A stretch of DNA of 64,000 nucleotides from AWTP1-13 sp050248715 (GCA_050248715.1 JBFWRV010000018.1:1-64000), one strand, 5' to 3'. Positions 16,518 through 26,087 are shown, numbered from the stretch's first letter. Program-made: numbers and translations. The notes: generated by a model not told the origin, from the sequence alone.

Positions 16518-18653
16518 TCAGTGCGCGAGCACCGCGAGCAGCAGCAGCGCCACGATGTTCGTGATCTTGATCATCGGGTTCACCGCGGGACCGGCCGTGT
16601 CCTTGTAGGGATCACCGACCGTGTCGCCGGTGACGGATGCCTTGTGGGCCTCGGAGCCCTTGTGGTGCTTCACGCCGTCCTTGTCGGTGAAACCATCCTC
16701 GAACGCCTTCTTGGCATTGTCCCAGGCGCCGCCGCCTGCCGTCATCGACACGGCAACGAACAGGCCGGTAACGATTACGCCGAGCAGCATGGCACCGAGC
16801 GCGGCAAGCGCGTTGCCCGTGCCCGCAATCCACTTGACGACGAAGAAGCACACGATCGGCGACAGCACCGGCAGCAGGGAGGGAACGATCATCTCCCGGA
16901 TCGCGGCAATCGTCAGCATGTCCACGGCGCGGGCATAGTCGGGCTTGTCGGTGCCCTTCATGATGCCGGGCTTCTCGCGGAACTGACGGCGCACCTCCTC
17001 CACGATCGAGCTGGCGGCCCGACCCACCGCCGTCATGGCGATGCCGCCGAACAGGTAGGGCAGCAGGCCGCCGAACAGCAGACCGACGACGACGTAGGGG
17101 TTGGACAGCGAAAAGTCGACGCTGAGGTTGTGGAAGATGGAGCCCGGCTGAGCCCGGCTGATGAAGAACTTCAAGTCCTCGTTGTAGGCGGCGAACAGCA
17201 CCAATGCACCGAGGCCGGCCGAGCCGATGGCGTAGCCCTTGGTCACTGCCTTGGTGGTGTTGCCGACCGCGTCGAGCGCGTCCGTGGTCTTGCGCGTCTC
17301 CTTGGGTAGGCCCGACATCTCGGCAATGCCGCCCGCATTGTCGGTGACAGGACCGAACGCGTCGAGCGCCACCACGACACCCGCCAGCGACAACATGCTG
17401 GTGACGGCAATGGCGATGCCGAACAGCCCCGCCAGTTTGAAGGCGATGATGATGCCGGCAATGATGATCAGCGCAGGCAGCGCCGTCGCTTCCAGCGACA
17501 CCGCGAGACCCTGGATCACGTTGGTGCCGTGCCCCGTCACCGAGGCCTGGCTGATGGAGCGCACGGGACGATAGCCCACGCCCGTGTAGTACTCGGTCAC
17601 GACGATGATGCCTGCCGTCACGACCAGGCCCACCACGCCGCACCAGTAGAGATCCATGCCGGTGAACTGCAGTCCGCCCACGGAGAATACCGTGTTCATG
17701 CCCAGAATGGCGTCCGTCACCGGCCACAGCGCCAGCACCGACAGCACGCCCGTGGCAATGAAGCCCTTGTAGAGCGCGCCCATGATCGACTGGTTGGCGC
17801 CGAGGCGTACGAAGAACGTGCCGATGATCGACGTCACGACGCCCACCGCGCAAACGGCGAGCGGATATATCATGACGCTGGCAACGACGGGCTGACCGAC
17901 AAAGTAGATCGCGGCCAGAACCATGGTGGCGACGACGGTGACCGCGTAGGTCTCGAACAGGTCGGCCGCCATGCCGGCGCAGTCGCCGACGTTGTCGCCG
18001 ACGTTGTCGGCGATGGTGGCGGGATTGCGCGGATCATCCTCGGGAATTCCTGCCTCGACCTTGCCGACGAGATCGCCGCCAACGTCGGCCCCCTTGGTGA
18101 AGATGCCGCCGCCCAGTCGGGCGAAGATGGAGATCAGCGAGGCGCCGAAACCGAGTGCCACCAGCGAGTCCACCACGGTGCGGCTGGTCGGCGCCATGCC
18201 GAGCGCAGCAGTCAGGAAGGCGTAGTAGACGGTGACGCCGAGCAGAGCCAGGCCGGCGACCAGCAGGCCCGTGACCGCGCCCGCCCGGAAGGCCATCGAC
18301 AGCCCTTCAGCAAGCGAACGCATCGCCGCCTGGGCGGTGCGCACATTGGCCCGCACCGACACCAGCATGCCGACGAACCCCGCGACGCCCGACAGCACCG
18401 CGCCGATCAGGAAGCCGAGCGCCACCAGCCAGCCCAGCAGCAGCCCGACGATCACGAAGATCACTGCGCCCGCAATGGCGATCGTGGTGTACTGGCGCGT
18501 GAGGTAGGCCTGTGCGCCTTCCTGGATCGCCCCGGCGATCTCCTGCATCCGGGGCGAGCCCGCATCCGAGGCCATCACCGCCCGCACCGTATAGGCGCCA
18601 TAGACGAGCGAGAGCAGCCCGCAACCGATGATTGCCCACATCAGACCACTCAT
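16518..18653 (-). CDS. hppA: K+-insensitive membrane H+-translocating pyrophosphatase
   Basis: A 711-residue, ~16-helix membrane enzyme that hydrolyses pyrophosphate and pumps protons. The substrate-site blocks GADVGGDLVGKVEAGIPEDDPRNPATIADNVGDNVGDCAGMAADLFET (about 188-235) and the C-terminal DTVGDPYKDTAGPAVNPMIKI are intact. Lys468 in GNTTKAVTKG marks the K+-independent subclass; K+-dependent enzymes carry Ala there. ATG 18653 is preceded by AAGGGGG (spacing ~7). Transcribed alone, with its own terminator. The 626 bp upstream (18654-19279) contain no convincing gene and presumably the promoter. Confidence 0.96.
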   Translation of the reverse strand: MSGLMWAIIGCGLLSLVYGAYTVRAVMASDAGSPRMQEIAGAIQEGAQAYLTRQYTTIAIAGAVIFVIVGLLLGWLVALGFLIGAVLSGVAGFVGMLVSVRANVRTAQAAMRSLAEGLSMAFRAGAVTGLLVAGLALLGVTVYYAFLTAALGMAPTSRTVVDSLVALGFGASLISIFARLGGGIFTKGADVGGDLVGKVEAGIPEDDPRNPATIADNVGDNVGDCAGMAADLFETYAVTVVATMVLAAIYFVGQPVVASVMIYPLAVCAVGVVTSIIGTFFVRLGANQSIMGALYKGFIATGVLSVLALWPVTDAILGMNTVFSVGGLQFTGMDLYWCGVVGLVVTAGIIVVTEYYTGVGYRPVRSISQASVTGHGTNVIQGLAVSLEATALPALIIIAGIIIAFKLAGLFGIAIAVTSMLSLAGVVVALDAFGPVTDNAGGIAEMSGLPKETRKTTDALDAVGNTTKAVTKGYAIGSAGLGALVLFAAYNEDLKFFISRAQPGSIFHNLSVDFSLSNPYVVVGLLFGGLLPYLFGGIAMTAVGRAASSIVEEVRRQFREKPGIMKGTDKPDYARAVDMLTIAAIREMIVPSLLPVLSPIVCFFVVKWIAGTGNALAALGAMLLGVIVTGLFVAVSMTAGGGAWDNAKKAFEDGFTDKDGVKHHKGSEAHKASVTGDTVGDPYKDTAGPAVNPMIKITNIVALLLLAVLAH

Positions 18654-19279
18654 TGCAGCGTCCCCCTTGTAGAGATTGCATCACGGAGAGAGGCTCATTT
18701 GATGGCGCGCAAGGAAAGCGCGACCGCCCGCTCCGGACGCTCATTGCGAGCCAGATTCGCGCGGGACCATGCCAAATGTCAGTCCCCCTTGCAACCTTGC
18801 AACATGGTCACTTCGTCACAACGCTGCTTTTTTCCTGGCGTTCGGCAAACCACCTGAAATCACTTCACACCCCAAGTGGCGTCATCCTCCCGCGGATGGA
18901 AGCCGTGCAACCTTCCGCCAACCTTCCGCGCGCAATCGGCCAGCCGGGCGCGTGCCTCAGCAGGCATGGCGCCGTCATTTCCTGCCCTTGCCGTCGCCGA
19001 GCTAATCTCCTTCGCCATCTCCTTTAAAGGGCGGAGCCACCCCTCGGCGGAGGCTTTGCAGTTGCGCGCACTCCGCTGCCGTCGCCGGTCATGGCCCACC
19101 TCAGCCGCGCCGTGCCAGCGCCTCTCTTTAGCGCCATGGGCTTTGTCGCACTGCGATATCGGACCTATCCCTTCGAATGGTTCGCGCATTTGCTTGGCGA
19201 CAGGCGCGAGCCGAAGTGATAGTGCGCTCCCGTCGGCGCCCCGTGCCGGCGCCAATGCGAACAAAAACCGATACTGCTC
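18654..19279. other. 626-bp stretch without a convincing gene
   Basis: Open frames here are short, lack ribosome sites and have no protein-like pattern. The region separates two divergently transcribed genes (hppA and an MFS permease) and should hold both promoters. I see no tRNA, strong hairpin or repeat. Confidence 0.5.
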
Positions 19280-20584
19280 ATGCGCCTCCCTTTCTTCTAC
19301 GGCTGGCTGATTGTCGCCGTCGTATTCGTCACGATGGGCATCGGGGTGAACGCCCGTACGGCCTTCTCGCTCTTGTTCCCGCCGATCCTGGACGAGTTCC
19401 GCTGGGACCGCGCCGTGACGGCGGGGGCTTTTTCGTTCGGCTTTTTGGTATCGGCGATCCTCAGCCCAACGCTCGGCTACATGATGGACAGGATCGGACC
19501 ACGCGCCGTGATGGAACTCGGCGTTGTCCTGATGGCATCGGGCCTTCTTCTGGCACCTCTGACCACCGAGCCGTGGCATCTCTATCTCACGATCGGCGTG
19601 CTGGTCGGTGGCGGCAGCGTGTGCCTTGGCTACTCCGGCCAATCCCTGTTCCTTCCGAACTGGTTCGTGCGCCGCCGGGGGCTTGCGGTGGGCCTGGCGT
19701 TCGCCGGCGTCGGCGTCGGGTCCATCACGATGCTGCCGTGGGTGCAGGGCGTGATCGAAAGCGCGGGCTGGCGCACCGCCTGCGTGGCGATGGGTCTCAT
19801 CGTCCTTGTCGTGCTGGCCCCGATCAATCTGCTGTTGCGCAAGCGGCCGGAAGACGTGGGACTGCTACCCGACGGTGATGCCGCCCCCGGCAGCAGCGGC
19901 GCCACCGCGCGACCTTCCAATGTCGTCGACCCGACCTGGGCGGCGGTCGACTGGACCTTGGGGCGCGCGGTCCGCACGGCCCGTTTCTGGTGGATTGCGC
20001 TTGCCTACTTCTGCGGACTCTATGTCTGGTACGCCGTGCAGGTGCACCAGACGAAGTATCTGGTGGAGATCGGATTCAGCCCTGCGAGCGCCGCGTGGGC
20101 TCTGGGCCTCGTGAGCCTGATCGGGATTCCGGGCCAGGTCGTGCTCGGCCACATCTCCGACCGCATCGGCCGGGAAGAGATCTGGACGATCAGCTGCCTC
20201 GGGTTCGCCGCCTGCTTCGGCGCCTTGATCCTGCTGGAGCATCACCCCACGCCTCTGTTCCTGTATCTCATGGTCGCCGCGCAGGGAGGACTGGGCTACG
20301 GCCTCACCTCGATCTTTGGTGCCATCGTCGCGGAAATCTTCCAGGGCAAGCACTATGGCAGCATCTTCGGCACGCTGATGCTTGCCGCCATCATCGGCGG
20401 TGCACTCGGTCCGTGGGCGACGGGCGCGCTCTTCGATGCACAGAAGAGCTACGCGTTGGCGTTCTGGATCTGCGTGGGCCTGAGTCTCCTGTCGGCCGCC
20501 GCGGTTTGGAGGGCGGCGCCGCGCAAGGTGCGCGTGGTCGCGGGCCAGGCGCACCGCCTGCAACAGGCGGCATCGCAAGCCTAG
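19280..20584 (+). CDS. MFS transporter (OFA/monocarboxylate-porter-like)
   Basis: A 434-residue, 12-helix permease. The start FFYGWLIVAVVFVTMGIGVNARTAFSLLFPPILDEFRWDRAVTAG and the loop GYMMDRIGPRAVM are typical of the oxalate/formate-type and monocarboxylate MFS groups, as is GRIGREEIWT-like sequence (ISDRIGREEIWT) after helix 8. It probably moves an organic anion. The ATG at 19280 lacks a strong ribosome site, but the helix-1 start immediately after it is the conserved family N-terminus. A cluster of repeats follows it. Confidence 0.82.
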   Translation: MRLPFFYGWLIVAVVFVTMGIGVNARTAFSLLFPPILDEFRWDRAVTAGAFSFGFLVSAILSPTLGYMMDRIGPRAVMELGVVLMASGLLLAPLTTEPWHLYLTIGVLVGGGSVCLGYSGQSLFLPNWFVRRRGLAVGLAFAGVGVGSITMLPWVQGVIESAGWRTACVAMGLIVLVVLAPINLLLRKRPEDVGLLPDGDAAPGSSGATARPSNVVDPTWAAVDWTLGRAVRTARFWWIALAYFCGLYVWYAVQVHQTKYLVEIGFSPASAAWALGLVSLIGIPGQVVLGHISDRIGREEIWTISCLGFAACFGALILLEHHPTPLFLYLMVAAQGGLGYGLTSIFGAIVAEIFQGKHYGSIFGTLMLAAIIGGALGPWATGALFDAQKSYALAFWICVGLSLLSAAAVWRAAPRKVRVVAGQAHRLQQAASQA

Positions 20585-20609
20585 CGTCCGCACCAATCGG
20601 CTCGGCTCC

Positions 20610-20844
20610 CTGTCATGCCGGAATTCGCCGAAGGCGAATACCTGAAAGCCAGCGCCGAACCGTCGCCCTCGTAGTGAGCTTGTCGAACCACGGGGCCGCG
20701 GGCGGCACCTGTCGTCGCCCTTCGACAGGCCCAGGGCTGGGGCGAGATCGTGGCTCTCAGGGCAGGGAGAGACCCCGGCCTGCAGGGGGCAAGGTCGTGG
20801 CCCTGGGTTCGGCTCTGCGTCCTTCGCGCTCCGGCCGGGATGAC
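20610..20844 (-). repeat. composite dispersed palindromic repeat (family 1, nested copy)
   Basis: The left end (TGTCATGCCGGAATTCGCCGAAGGCGAA) and right end (CGCGCTCCGGCCGGGATGAC) are the two termini of the family-1 element seen at 39131, 40100, 43332, 54879 and 57324, here in the opposite orientation. The middle is expanded by a GTGAGCTTGTCGAACCACG...CCTTCGACAGGCCCAGGGC segment, itself an inverted repeat, suggesting one repeat has inserted into another. Confidence 0.6.
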
Positions 20845-20935
20845 CGGAGGCCCCGTTGCACATGGGCTCCAAAGGTCGAAATTTGCCCCAGGACCCAAGG
20901 TTGACGCGGGCCTTGTGCCGCAGGCAGCATTGCCC

Positions 20936-22072
20936 ATGCCAAGCATCACGCGCCGACATGCACTGCTGGGCGCAGGAGCAGCCCTCATGGCGCAGCCCCT
21001 CGGTCCTGTTTCCGCCGGGCAGGGCGGCTGGACACACGCAACCCCTGCCGAAGCCGGCTTCGCACCCGACCTGGAAGCCCGGCTCGACAAGGCTGTCGCC
21101 GACAAGCGCGTTTGGAACCTGCACGGGCTGGTCGTCGCGCGCCATGGCCGACTGGTGCTGGAACGGTACTGGGAGGGACAGGACTTCGCCTGGGGCCGCG
21201 ATGTCGGCCGCGTCGCTTTCAAGGCCGATACCATTCACGACCTGCGCTCGGTAACGAAGAGCATCGTCGGCCTGCTGTACGGGATCGCGCTCGCCGAGGG
21301 CAAGGTGCCGTCCCCGGAGGCGCCCCTGTTCCAGTCGTTCCCGGATTACGCCGACCTCGGAGCCGATCCCGCGCGCGCCCGCCTGACCCTGCATCACGTG
21401 CTGTCCATGAGCATGGGCACGGATTGGGACGAAACGAGCGTCCCATACACCAACCCGGCCAACAGCGAGATCGCCATGGAGTTCTCGCCCGATCGCTATC
21501 GCTACGTCCTCGAGCGCAAGGTCGTCATGGAGCCGGGCAAGCGCTGGACCTACAGCGGCGGCGCAACCGCGTTGCTCGGCCGGATCATCGCCGCGGGCAC
21601 CGGGACGCCGCTGCACGCTTACGCGCGCCGCGTCCTGTTCGACCCGCTGGGACTGGGGCCGACCGAGTGGACCGTGGGCCGCGACGGCGTCCCATCCGCC
21701 GCCTCCGGCTTGCGCATGGCGCCGCGCGATCTCGCGCGAATCGGCCACATGCTCGCGAGCGGCGGCGCGTTCGAGGGTGCTCGCATCGTGCCGGCGACAT
21801 GGCTCGAAAGATGCGTCACGCCGGTCGTCAGCTGCGACGAACGACGCCGCTTCGGCTACCAGTGGTATCTCGGTGACTTCATCTTCGGTCAGCGGCCTCG
21901 CGCACGGCTCGAGCGATGGTGGGGCGCATTCGGTAACGGCGGCCAGCGGCTGTTCGTGCTGCCCTCTTTCGAGCTCGTCGTTGCCATCACCGCCGGCAAC
22001 TACGACACGCCGGACCAGTGGGTTCCCCCGATCCGCGTGATGCGCGAGGTCGTGCTGGCGAGCCTGCAGTAG
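20936..22072 (+). CDS. Tat-exported serine hydrolase (class C beta-lactamase-like)
   Basis: A 378-residue penicillin-binding-protein-fold hydrolase. The N-terminus ITRRHALLGAGAALMAQ has a twin-arginine followed by a hydrophobic stretch, suggesting Tat export. Catalytic motifs are S105-V-T-K108 (SxxK), Y206-S-G (YxG/YxN) and a late GNGGQ in place of KTG, as in esterase and carboxypeptidase relatives of AmpC (EstB, 6-aminohexanoate hydrolase). Probably an esterase, amidase or peptidase rather than a true beta-lactamase. The ATG at 20936 is chosen because the signal peptide follows; its ribosome site is weak. It is preceded by the repeat cluster. Confidence 0.82.
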   Translation: MPSITRRHALLGAGAALMAQPLGPVSAGQGGWTHATPAEAGFAPDLEARLDKAVADKRVWNLHGLVVARHGRLVLERYWEGQDFAWGRDVGRVAFKADTIHDLRSVTKSIVGLLYGIALAEGKVPSPEAPLFQSFPDYADLGADPARARLTLHHVLSMSMGTDWDETSVPYTNPANSEIAMEFSPDRYRYVLERKVVMEPGKRWTYSGGATALLGRIIAAGTGTPLHAYARRVLFDPLGLGPTEWTVGRDGVPSAASGLRMAPRDLARIGHMLASGGAFEGARIVPATWLERCVTPVVSCDERRRFGYQWYLGDFIFGQRPRARLERWWGAFGNGGQRLFVLPSFELVVAITAGNYDTPDQWVPPIRVMREVVLASLQ

Positions 22073-22207
22073 GCAACAGGTGTCAGCCGGCGAAAGCCTC
22101 GCCGAGCCGGTCGTACACGACAGTGCAGGAGAGCGGCAGGTTGCCGAGTTGGGCAGCGCCTGTCGGTCTCCCTCGTCACGGCCTTGCTCGCAATCGGCGG
22201 CGAACTG

Positions 22208-23581
22208 CTATCGCGCCAGCGCGTCGAAGAGCGGAGTCGCATCATCCAGCGCGGGAAGCTCCCGCACGAGCGCTGCGACCTTTCTGCCCTGCGCCGCAGA
22301 GTGGCGCGCTGCGGCGTTGTCGAGAAACTTCTGCTCGATTTCCGCCCGCGTGAGGGGTTCTTGCGGATCGCCCTTGGGGAAGTCTCGCATCACGGACAGG
22401 CGCTTGCCGTTCTTCAACGCCACCGTCACGCGTGCCGGGAACTTCGCCGGGTAGAGCTTGGTGAGCTCCGGGTCGGCAACCACCTCGGTCCTGGCGAGCA
22501 GCGCCTGCACGTCGGCGCGCAGCACGCGCTCCACCGTGAACTGCGCCTGCCCGACCGTGCGATCGAGCGCCGCCACGGCGCAGCAATAGGGAACGCTGAC
22601 TCGAGCGCCCATCGGCGTCGTCACCTCCTTGGCCGAGAAGTGCGATTTGACGGTGGCGTAGGTCTCGTTGGTGATGCCTGCGATATCGCCCGGCACGATG
22701 TCGTGCTCGCCGACGACGGCGAGCGTCGCCTGGATCGCGGCGTGGCTGGCTAGGATCGAGGGGAAGAACTTGAAACCGTTCTGCAGAATCTCCCAGTCGC
22801 GACCCAGACCGCGCGTCAGCGCCCCGGCGTTTGGCTCGAGCGAGTAGGCATTGAGGTAACCCTTCTCGTGCTCGAGGATGGTCGGCGGGCTCGTGCCGCC
22901 GATTTCGGCCAGCCGCGCCGACAGTACGCCATTGAAGGCCGCCTTGCCGGGATGCAGGCTCTTGGTGAGGTCACCCGAGGTGAAGAACGTGTTGAGTCCG
23001 GCCGCCTGCGTCCCCGCGAAGCCCAGCGCCATGCGCGCCTTGTGCGCATCGAGCCGCAGGGCGGCCGCGGCACTGGCGGCGGCCCCGAATGTGCCGTTGG
23101 TCGCGGTCGAGTGCCAGTAGCGGTAGTGCGTCGGCATGACGGCCATACCCACCCTGACCGCTGTCTCGTACCCCGCCACGATCGCTGTGATGATCTCCTT
23201 GCCCGACAGCTTGCGTTCCTCGGCGAGCGCCAGCGTCGGCGGCACGATGACGGAGCCCGTGTGCAGCAGAGCGCGCTTGTGCGTGTCGTCGAAGTCGGCC
23301 GCATTGGCGAGGATGCCATTCGCCATGGCGGCGAGAGCCGCATCGGTCCGCGCGCTTCCTCCGCCCCAGATGGCAGCGACGGGCGCGGCGCGGAACGTCG
23401 CCGCCAGGCGCGATGCCACCTCGCCCTTCTCCGGATCATCGCGCCAGGCGCCAACGGCACAGCCGACCGTATCGAGGATGATATCGCAGGCCTGGGCGAC
23501 AACCGCTTCGGGCAGTGCCTCGAAGCGCAAGGTGGCGATGAACTCCCCAAGCATCTGCGTGGGGCCGGGCTTTGCCGACAT
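22208..23581 (-). CDS. MmgE/PrpD family protein
   Basis: A 457-residue member of the 2-methylcitrate dehydratase / cis-aconitate decarboxylase fold. Visible landmarks: CDIILDTVGCAVGAW near the N-terminus, ANGILANAADFDDTHKRALLHTGSVIVPPTLALAE (active-site helix with the conserved DDTH), FGAAASAAAALRLDAHKARMALGFAGTQAAGL, and KFFPSILASHAAIQATL. Members dehydrate or isomerise small tricarboxylates, but many paralogues have unknown substrates. The ATG at 23581 has AAAGGA upstream. Lies 17 bp downstream of the MgtC gene, so likely in one operon with it. Confidence 0.87.
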   Translation of the reverse strand: MSAKPGPTQMLGEFIATLRFEALPEAVVAQACDIILDTVGCAVGAWRDDPEKGEVASRLAATFRAAPVAAIWGGGSARTDAALAAMANGILANAADFDDTHKRALLHTGSVIVPPTLALAEERKLSGKEIITAIVAGYETAVRVGMAVMPTHYRYWHSTATNGTFGAAASAAAALRLDAHKARMALGFAGTQAAGLNTFFTSGDLTKSLHPGKAAFNGVLSARLAEIGGTSPPTILEHEKGYLNAYSLEPNAGALTRGLGRDWEILQNGFKFFPSILASHAAIQATLAVVGEHDIVPGDIAGITNETYATVKSHFSAKEVTTPMGARVSVPYCCAVAALDRTVGQAQFTVERVLRADVQALLARTEVVADPELTKLYPAKFPARVTVALKNGKRLSVMRDFPKGDPQEPLTRAEIEQKFLDNAAARHSAAQGRKVAALVRELPALDDATPLFDALAR

Positions 23582-23598
23582 GGCGTGTTCCTTTCGCG

Positions 23599-24321
23599 TC
23601 AATCGCCCGTCGGTGAGATGCGGAACTCGATCACCTCCGGCAGCTTCAGCAGGTGCTGGGAGAGCTCCTGCGCGCTCGCCTTGTCGCGGCTGCGGATCAC
23701 CATGCGATACTCGAAGATCCGGCCGTCGTCAGTCAGTCGCGTGGACAGATTGGCGACCGAGAACCCGTGCTTGCCGACCAGTTTGCGCAGCTCGGCCTCA
23801 TCCATCACCGCCTCGCGCTTGAAGCGCAGGTGATGGTGCGCATAGAACTCGGACGGGAGCTTGTTTTCCACCAGCCGGAAAAGGGCCAGCACGATCAACG
23901 TGGCCCCCGTGCCGATCAGGGCCGGCATCCAGAAGCCGATGCCGACGAGAACGCCGATCGAGGCCGTGATCCAGATCGATGCCGCGGTGGTGAGACCGCG
24001 CACCGTCAACCCCTCCTTGAAGATGACGCCGGCGCCGAGAAAGCCGATGCCGGTCATGATGCCTTGCGCCATGCGCGTGGGGTCGGTGCGGATGGCATCG
24101 GGCGTCACCTGCGTCATCCACTCGTTCTGGTAGACGGTCACGAGCATCAGCAGCGAGGAGGCGGCGCACACCAGGGCGTGCGTGCGGAAGCCCGCGGGGC
24201 GGCCGTGAAAGGTGCGCTCCAGGCCGATCGCGGCGCCGATCAGCAGCGCGCCCAGGATGCGCGCCAGCATGACCAGGTTCTCGTGCCCGAGCTGGGACAG
24301 GAAGGCTTTGGCCACCGCCAT
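23599..24321 (-). CDS. mgtC: MgtC/SapB family membrane protein
   Basis: A 240-residue inner-membrane protein. Four or five N-terminal helices carry the MgtC signatures GAAIGLERTFHGRPAGFRTHALVCAASSLLM and GIGFLGAGVIFKEGLTVRGLTTAASIWITASIG; the last ~75 residues form an ACT-like soluble domain. MgtC proteins respond to Mg2+ limitation and modulate membrane potential or F-ATPase in pathogens; other SapB proteins have undefined roles. The ATG at 24321 is preferred over an upstream in-frame start as the first helix follows it directly. The following PrpD gene begins 17 bp later. Confidence 0.87.
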   Translation of the reverse strand: MAVAKAFLSQLGHENLVMLARILGALLIGAAIGLERTFHGRPAGFRTHALVCAASSLLMLVTVYQNEWMTQVTPDAIRTDPTRMAQGIMTGIGFLGAGVIFKEGLTVRGLTTAASIWITASIGVLVGIGFWMPALIGTGATLIVLALFRLVENKLPSEFYAHHHLRFKREAVMDEAELRKLVGKHGFSVANLSTRLTDDGRIFEYRMVIRSRDKASAQELSQHLLKLPEVIEFRISPTGD

Positions 24322-24445
24322 TTCCGATGTCGTGAAACCGTCACATGGAGTTAGCACGGCAGCGGTCGGCAATCGAGACCCGCAGGCTCAGCCCGACACG
24401 GTGGACGAGCTTGACCCCGGCCAAACGCCGGGCGAGAAGCCCGCA

Positions 24446-25258
24446 ATGTCCCTCCTCCTGAAACTCGCGGGCTTTGCCCTCTGCGCCTACCTCGCCATCC
24501 TGCTCGGCGCCTATCTCGGCCAGCGCCGGCTCATGTACTTCCCGGACCGGTCGCGCACGCCGCCTGCAGAGGCCGGGCTGCACGACGTCGAGGAGCGCGT
24601 GATCGACACACCGGACGGAGCGCGCGTGATCGCCTGGTACGGCAAGGCCCGAGCCGGCCAACCGACCATCCTCTATTTCCACGGCAACGCCGGCAGCCTG
24701 GCGGCCCGCGCGCCGCGCATCGAGCGCTTCATGGCCGAGGGCTGGGGGGTGTTCATGCTGAGCTACCGCGGCTACAGCGGCGGCACGGGCAGCCCCTCGG
24801 AGGCCGCCAACGTCGCAGACGCGCGCCTCGCCTACGATGCACTCGTGGCGAGCGGAGTGGACCCGCGGTCGATCGTCATCTACGGGGAATCGCTCGGAAC
24901 CGGTATCGCCGCGCGCATCGCGGCTGAGAAGCCCGCCGCCGGCCTTATCCTCGATGCGCCCTACACGTCGATCGTCGAGGTCGCCAAATCGGCCTACCGC
25001 TACCTGCCGGTCGATACCTTCCTCAAGGACCGCTACGAGACCTCCGCCATCATCGGCGAGGTGCGCCTGCCCCTGCTGATCATGCACGGCGAGCGCGACA
25101 TGGTGATTCCGGTGGCGATGGGGCGTGCGCTGGCCAGGCTTGCCAACGAGCCCAAGCGGCTCGTCACGTTTCCCAATGCCGGCCATATGGACATCTACGT
25201 GGACGGCAATCCCGGCCTCGAGACGGTGCGAGACTGGATCAGCCGGCTGCCGCACTGA
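24446..25258 (+). CDS. membrane-anchored alpha/beta hydrolase (BEM46-like)
   Basis: A 270-residue serine hydrolase with an N-terminal signal anchor (SLLLKLAGFALCAYLAILLGAYLG). The oxyanion segment is LYFHGNAGSLAARAPRIE, the nucleophile elbow is IYGESLGTGIA, and the late catalytic Asp and His lie in MHGERDMVIPV and NAGHMDIYV. This arrangement is that of ABHD13/BEM46-type hydrolases, of unknown substrate. Transcribed divergently from mgtC; the 124-bp gap holds their promoters. Confidence 0.86.
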   Translation: MSLLLKLAGFALCAYLAILLGAYLGQRRLMYFPDRSRTPPAEAGLHDVEERVIDTPDGARVIAWYGKARAGQPTILYFHGNAGSLAARAPRIERFMAEGWGVFMLSYRGYSGGTGSPSEAANVADARLAYDALVASGVDPRSIVIYGESLGTGIAARIAAEKPAAGLILDAPYTSIVEVAKSAYRYLPVDTFLKDRYETSAIIGEVRLPLLIMHGERDMVIPVAMGRALARLANEPKRLVTFPNAGHMDIYVDGNPGLETVRDWISRLPH

Positions 25259-25273
25259 TGCTTTCAAAGGGCC

Positions 25274-25351
25274 GTAGGGTGCAGAAGCGGAGCATCATGC
25301 ACCTATGGGCGCGTCGATCGGCGCAATGCGGCTTCGCCTTTTGCGCCCTAC
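25274..25351. repeat. dispersed inverted repeat, family 2
   Basis: Left arm 25274-25303 begins GTAGGGTGCAGAAGCGGAGC and the right arm 25320-25351 ends GCTTCGCCTTTTGCGCCCTAC; the arms are imperfect inverted copies about 30 bp long. A related element lies at 29415-29492 and a half-copy at 28522-28551. Located between convergent genes. Confidence 0.65.
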
Positions 25352-25358
25352 CTGGTCT

Positions 25359-25982
25359 CTATGGGATGCCGTTGCGTCCGTGCCGCATGAAGCCCGGACG
25401 AGCGCTCAGACGCTCGGAGTAGGCACCGACGGCCGGGAGATCGGGTCGCTGCATCGGCGTCATCAACCAGCGGTTCACGGATAGGCCGATCGCCACATCG
25501 GCGATCGTGAGGTCATCGCCGGCAATGAACGCCTGCGTTGCCCGCAACTGCCGGTCCAGGATGGCCATGTTGCGTGCCCAGTCGCGCAAGGATCGCTCGA
25601 GGTTCGTTGCGCTGCTGCAGTCCGGGTTTCGGCGCACGAGGGCCTGGAACGCGTACCGCCAGGCGTTGTTGAGCTCGGTTGCCTGCCAATCCATCCATTT
25701 CTCGACCAGTGCCCGATCGCGCGGCGCGGCGGGCAGCAGGTGCCCGGGCCCGTAGGCCGCCGCAAGGTAGCGGATGATGGCGTTGGATTCCCACAGTACC
25801 AGGTCGCCGTCGATGAGGATGGGCACGAGCCCGTTGGGATTGAGCGCCAGGAACTCCGGCGCCGCCGTGTCGCGATGGCCCGAACCCCAGTCCTCGCGCT
25901 CGAACGGCTTGCCCACCTCGTCGCAGGTCCACAGGACCTTGCGCACGTTGATGGAGGACGCCTTGCCGAGAGTTTTCAGCAT
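25359..25982 (-). CDS. glutathione S-transferase family protein
   Basis: A 207-residue GST. The thioredoxin-fold N-domain reads MLKTLGKASSINVRKVLWTCDEVGKPFERED, with the Ser-Ile-Asn active-site stretch of beta/theta-like bacterial GSTs, followed by NPNGLVPILIDGDLVLWESNAIIRYLA (cis-Pro and glutathione-binding Glu-Ser). The all-helical C-domain contains LTIADVAIGLSVNRW, the usual N-capping box. ATG 25982 is chosen because the family N-terminus begins there; a longer version from 26021 adds 13 residues. Likely glutathione conjugation or isomerisation. Monocistronic. Confidence 0.86.
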   Translation of the reverse strand: MLKTLGKASSINVRKVLWTCDEVGKPFEREDWGSGHRDTAAPEFLALNPNGLVPILIDGDLVLWESNAIIRYLAAAYGPGHLLPAAPRDRALVEKWMDWQATELNNAWRYAFQALVRRNPDCSSATNLERSLRDWARNMAILDRQLRATQAFIAGDDLTIADVAIGLSVNRWLMTPMQRPDLPAVGAYSERLSARPGFMRHGRNGIP

Positions 25983-26087
25983 GCAGGCCGTTACCAGACC
26001 GTCGCTTGCGCGTCCGGGCACAACAAGGCCCCGCGCTCAATTCGAGTGCGAGGCCCCACACACCAAATCGCTTGACGTCGACGGACC

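Noticed and set aside
18860..19642. minus-strand open frame that would fill the 626-bp gap
   Set aside because: Overlaps the start of the MFS permease in antisense, no ribosome site, His/Arg-rich low-complexity product.
19865..21748. 627-codon minus-strand open frame
   Set aside because: Antisense to an MFS permease and a serine hydrolase, and crosses an intergenic repeat; composition is not protein-like.
20936..22072. True AmpC beta-lactamase
   Set aside because: The third motif is GNGGQ rather than KTG and the overall pattern fits esterase/amidase relatives; resistance is not claimed.
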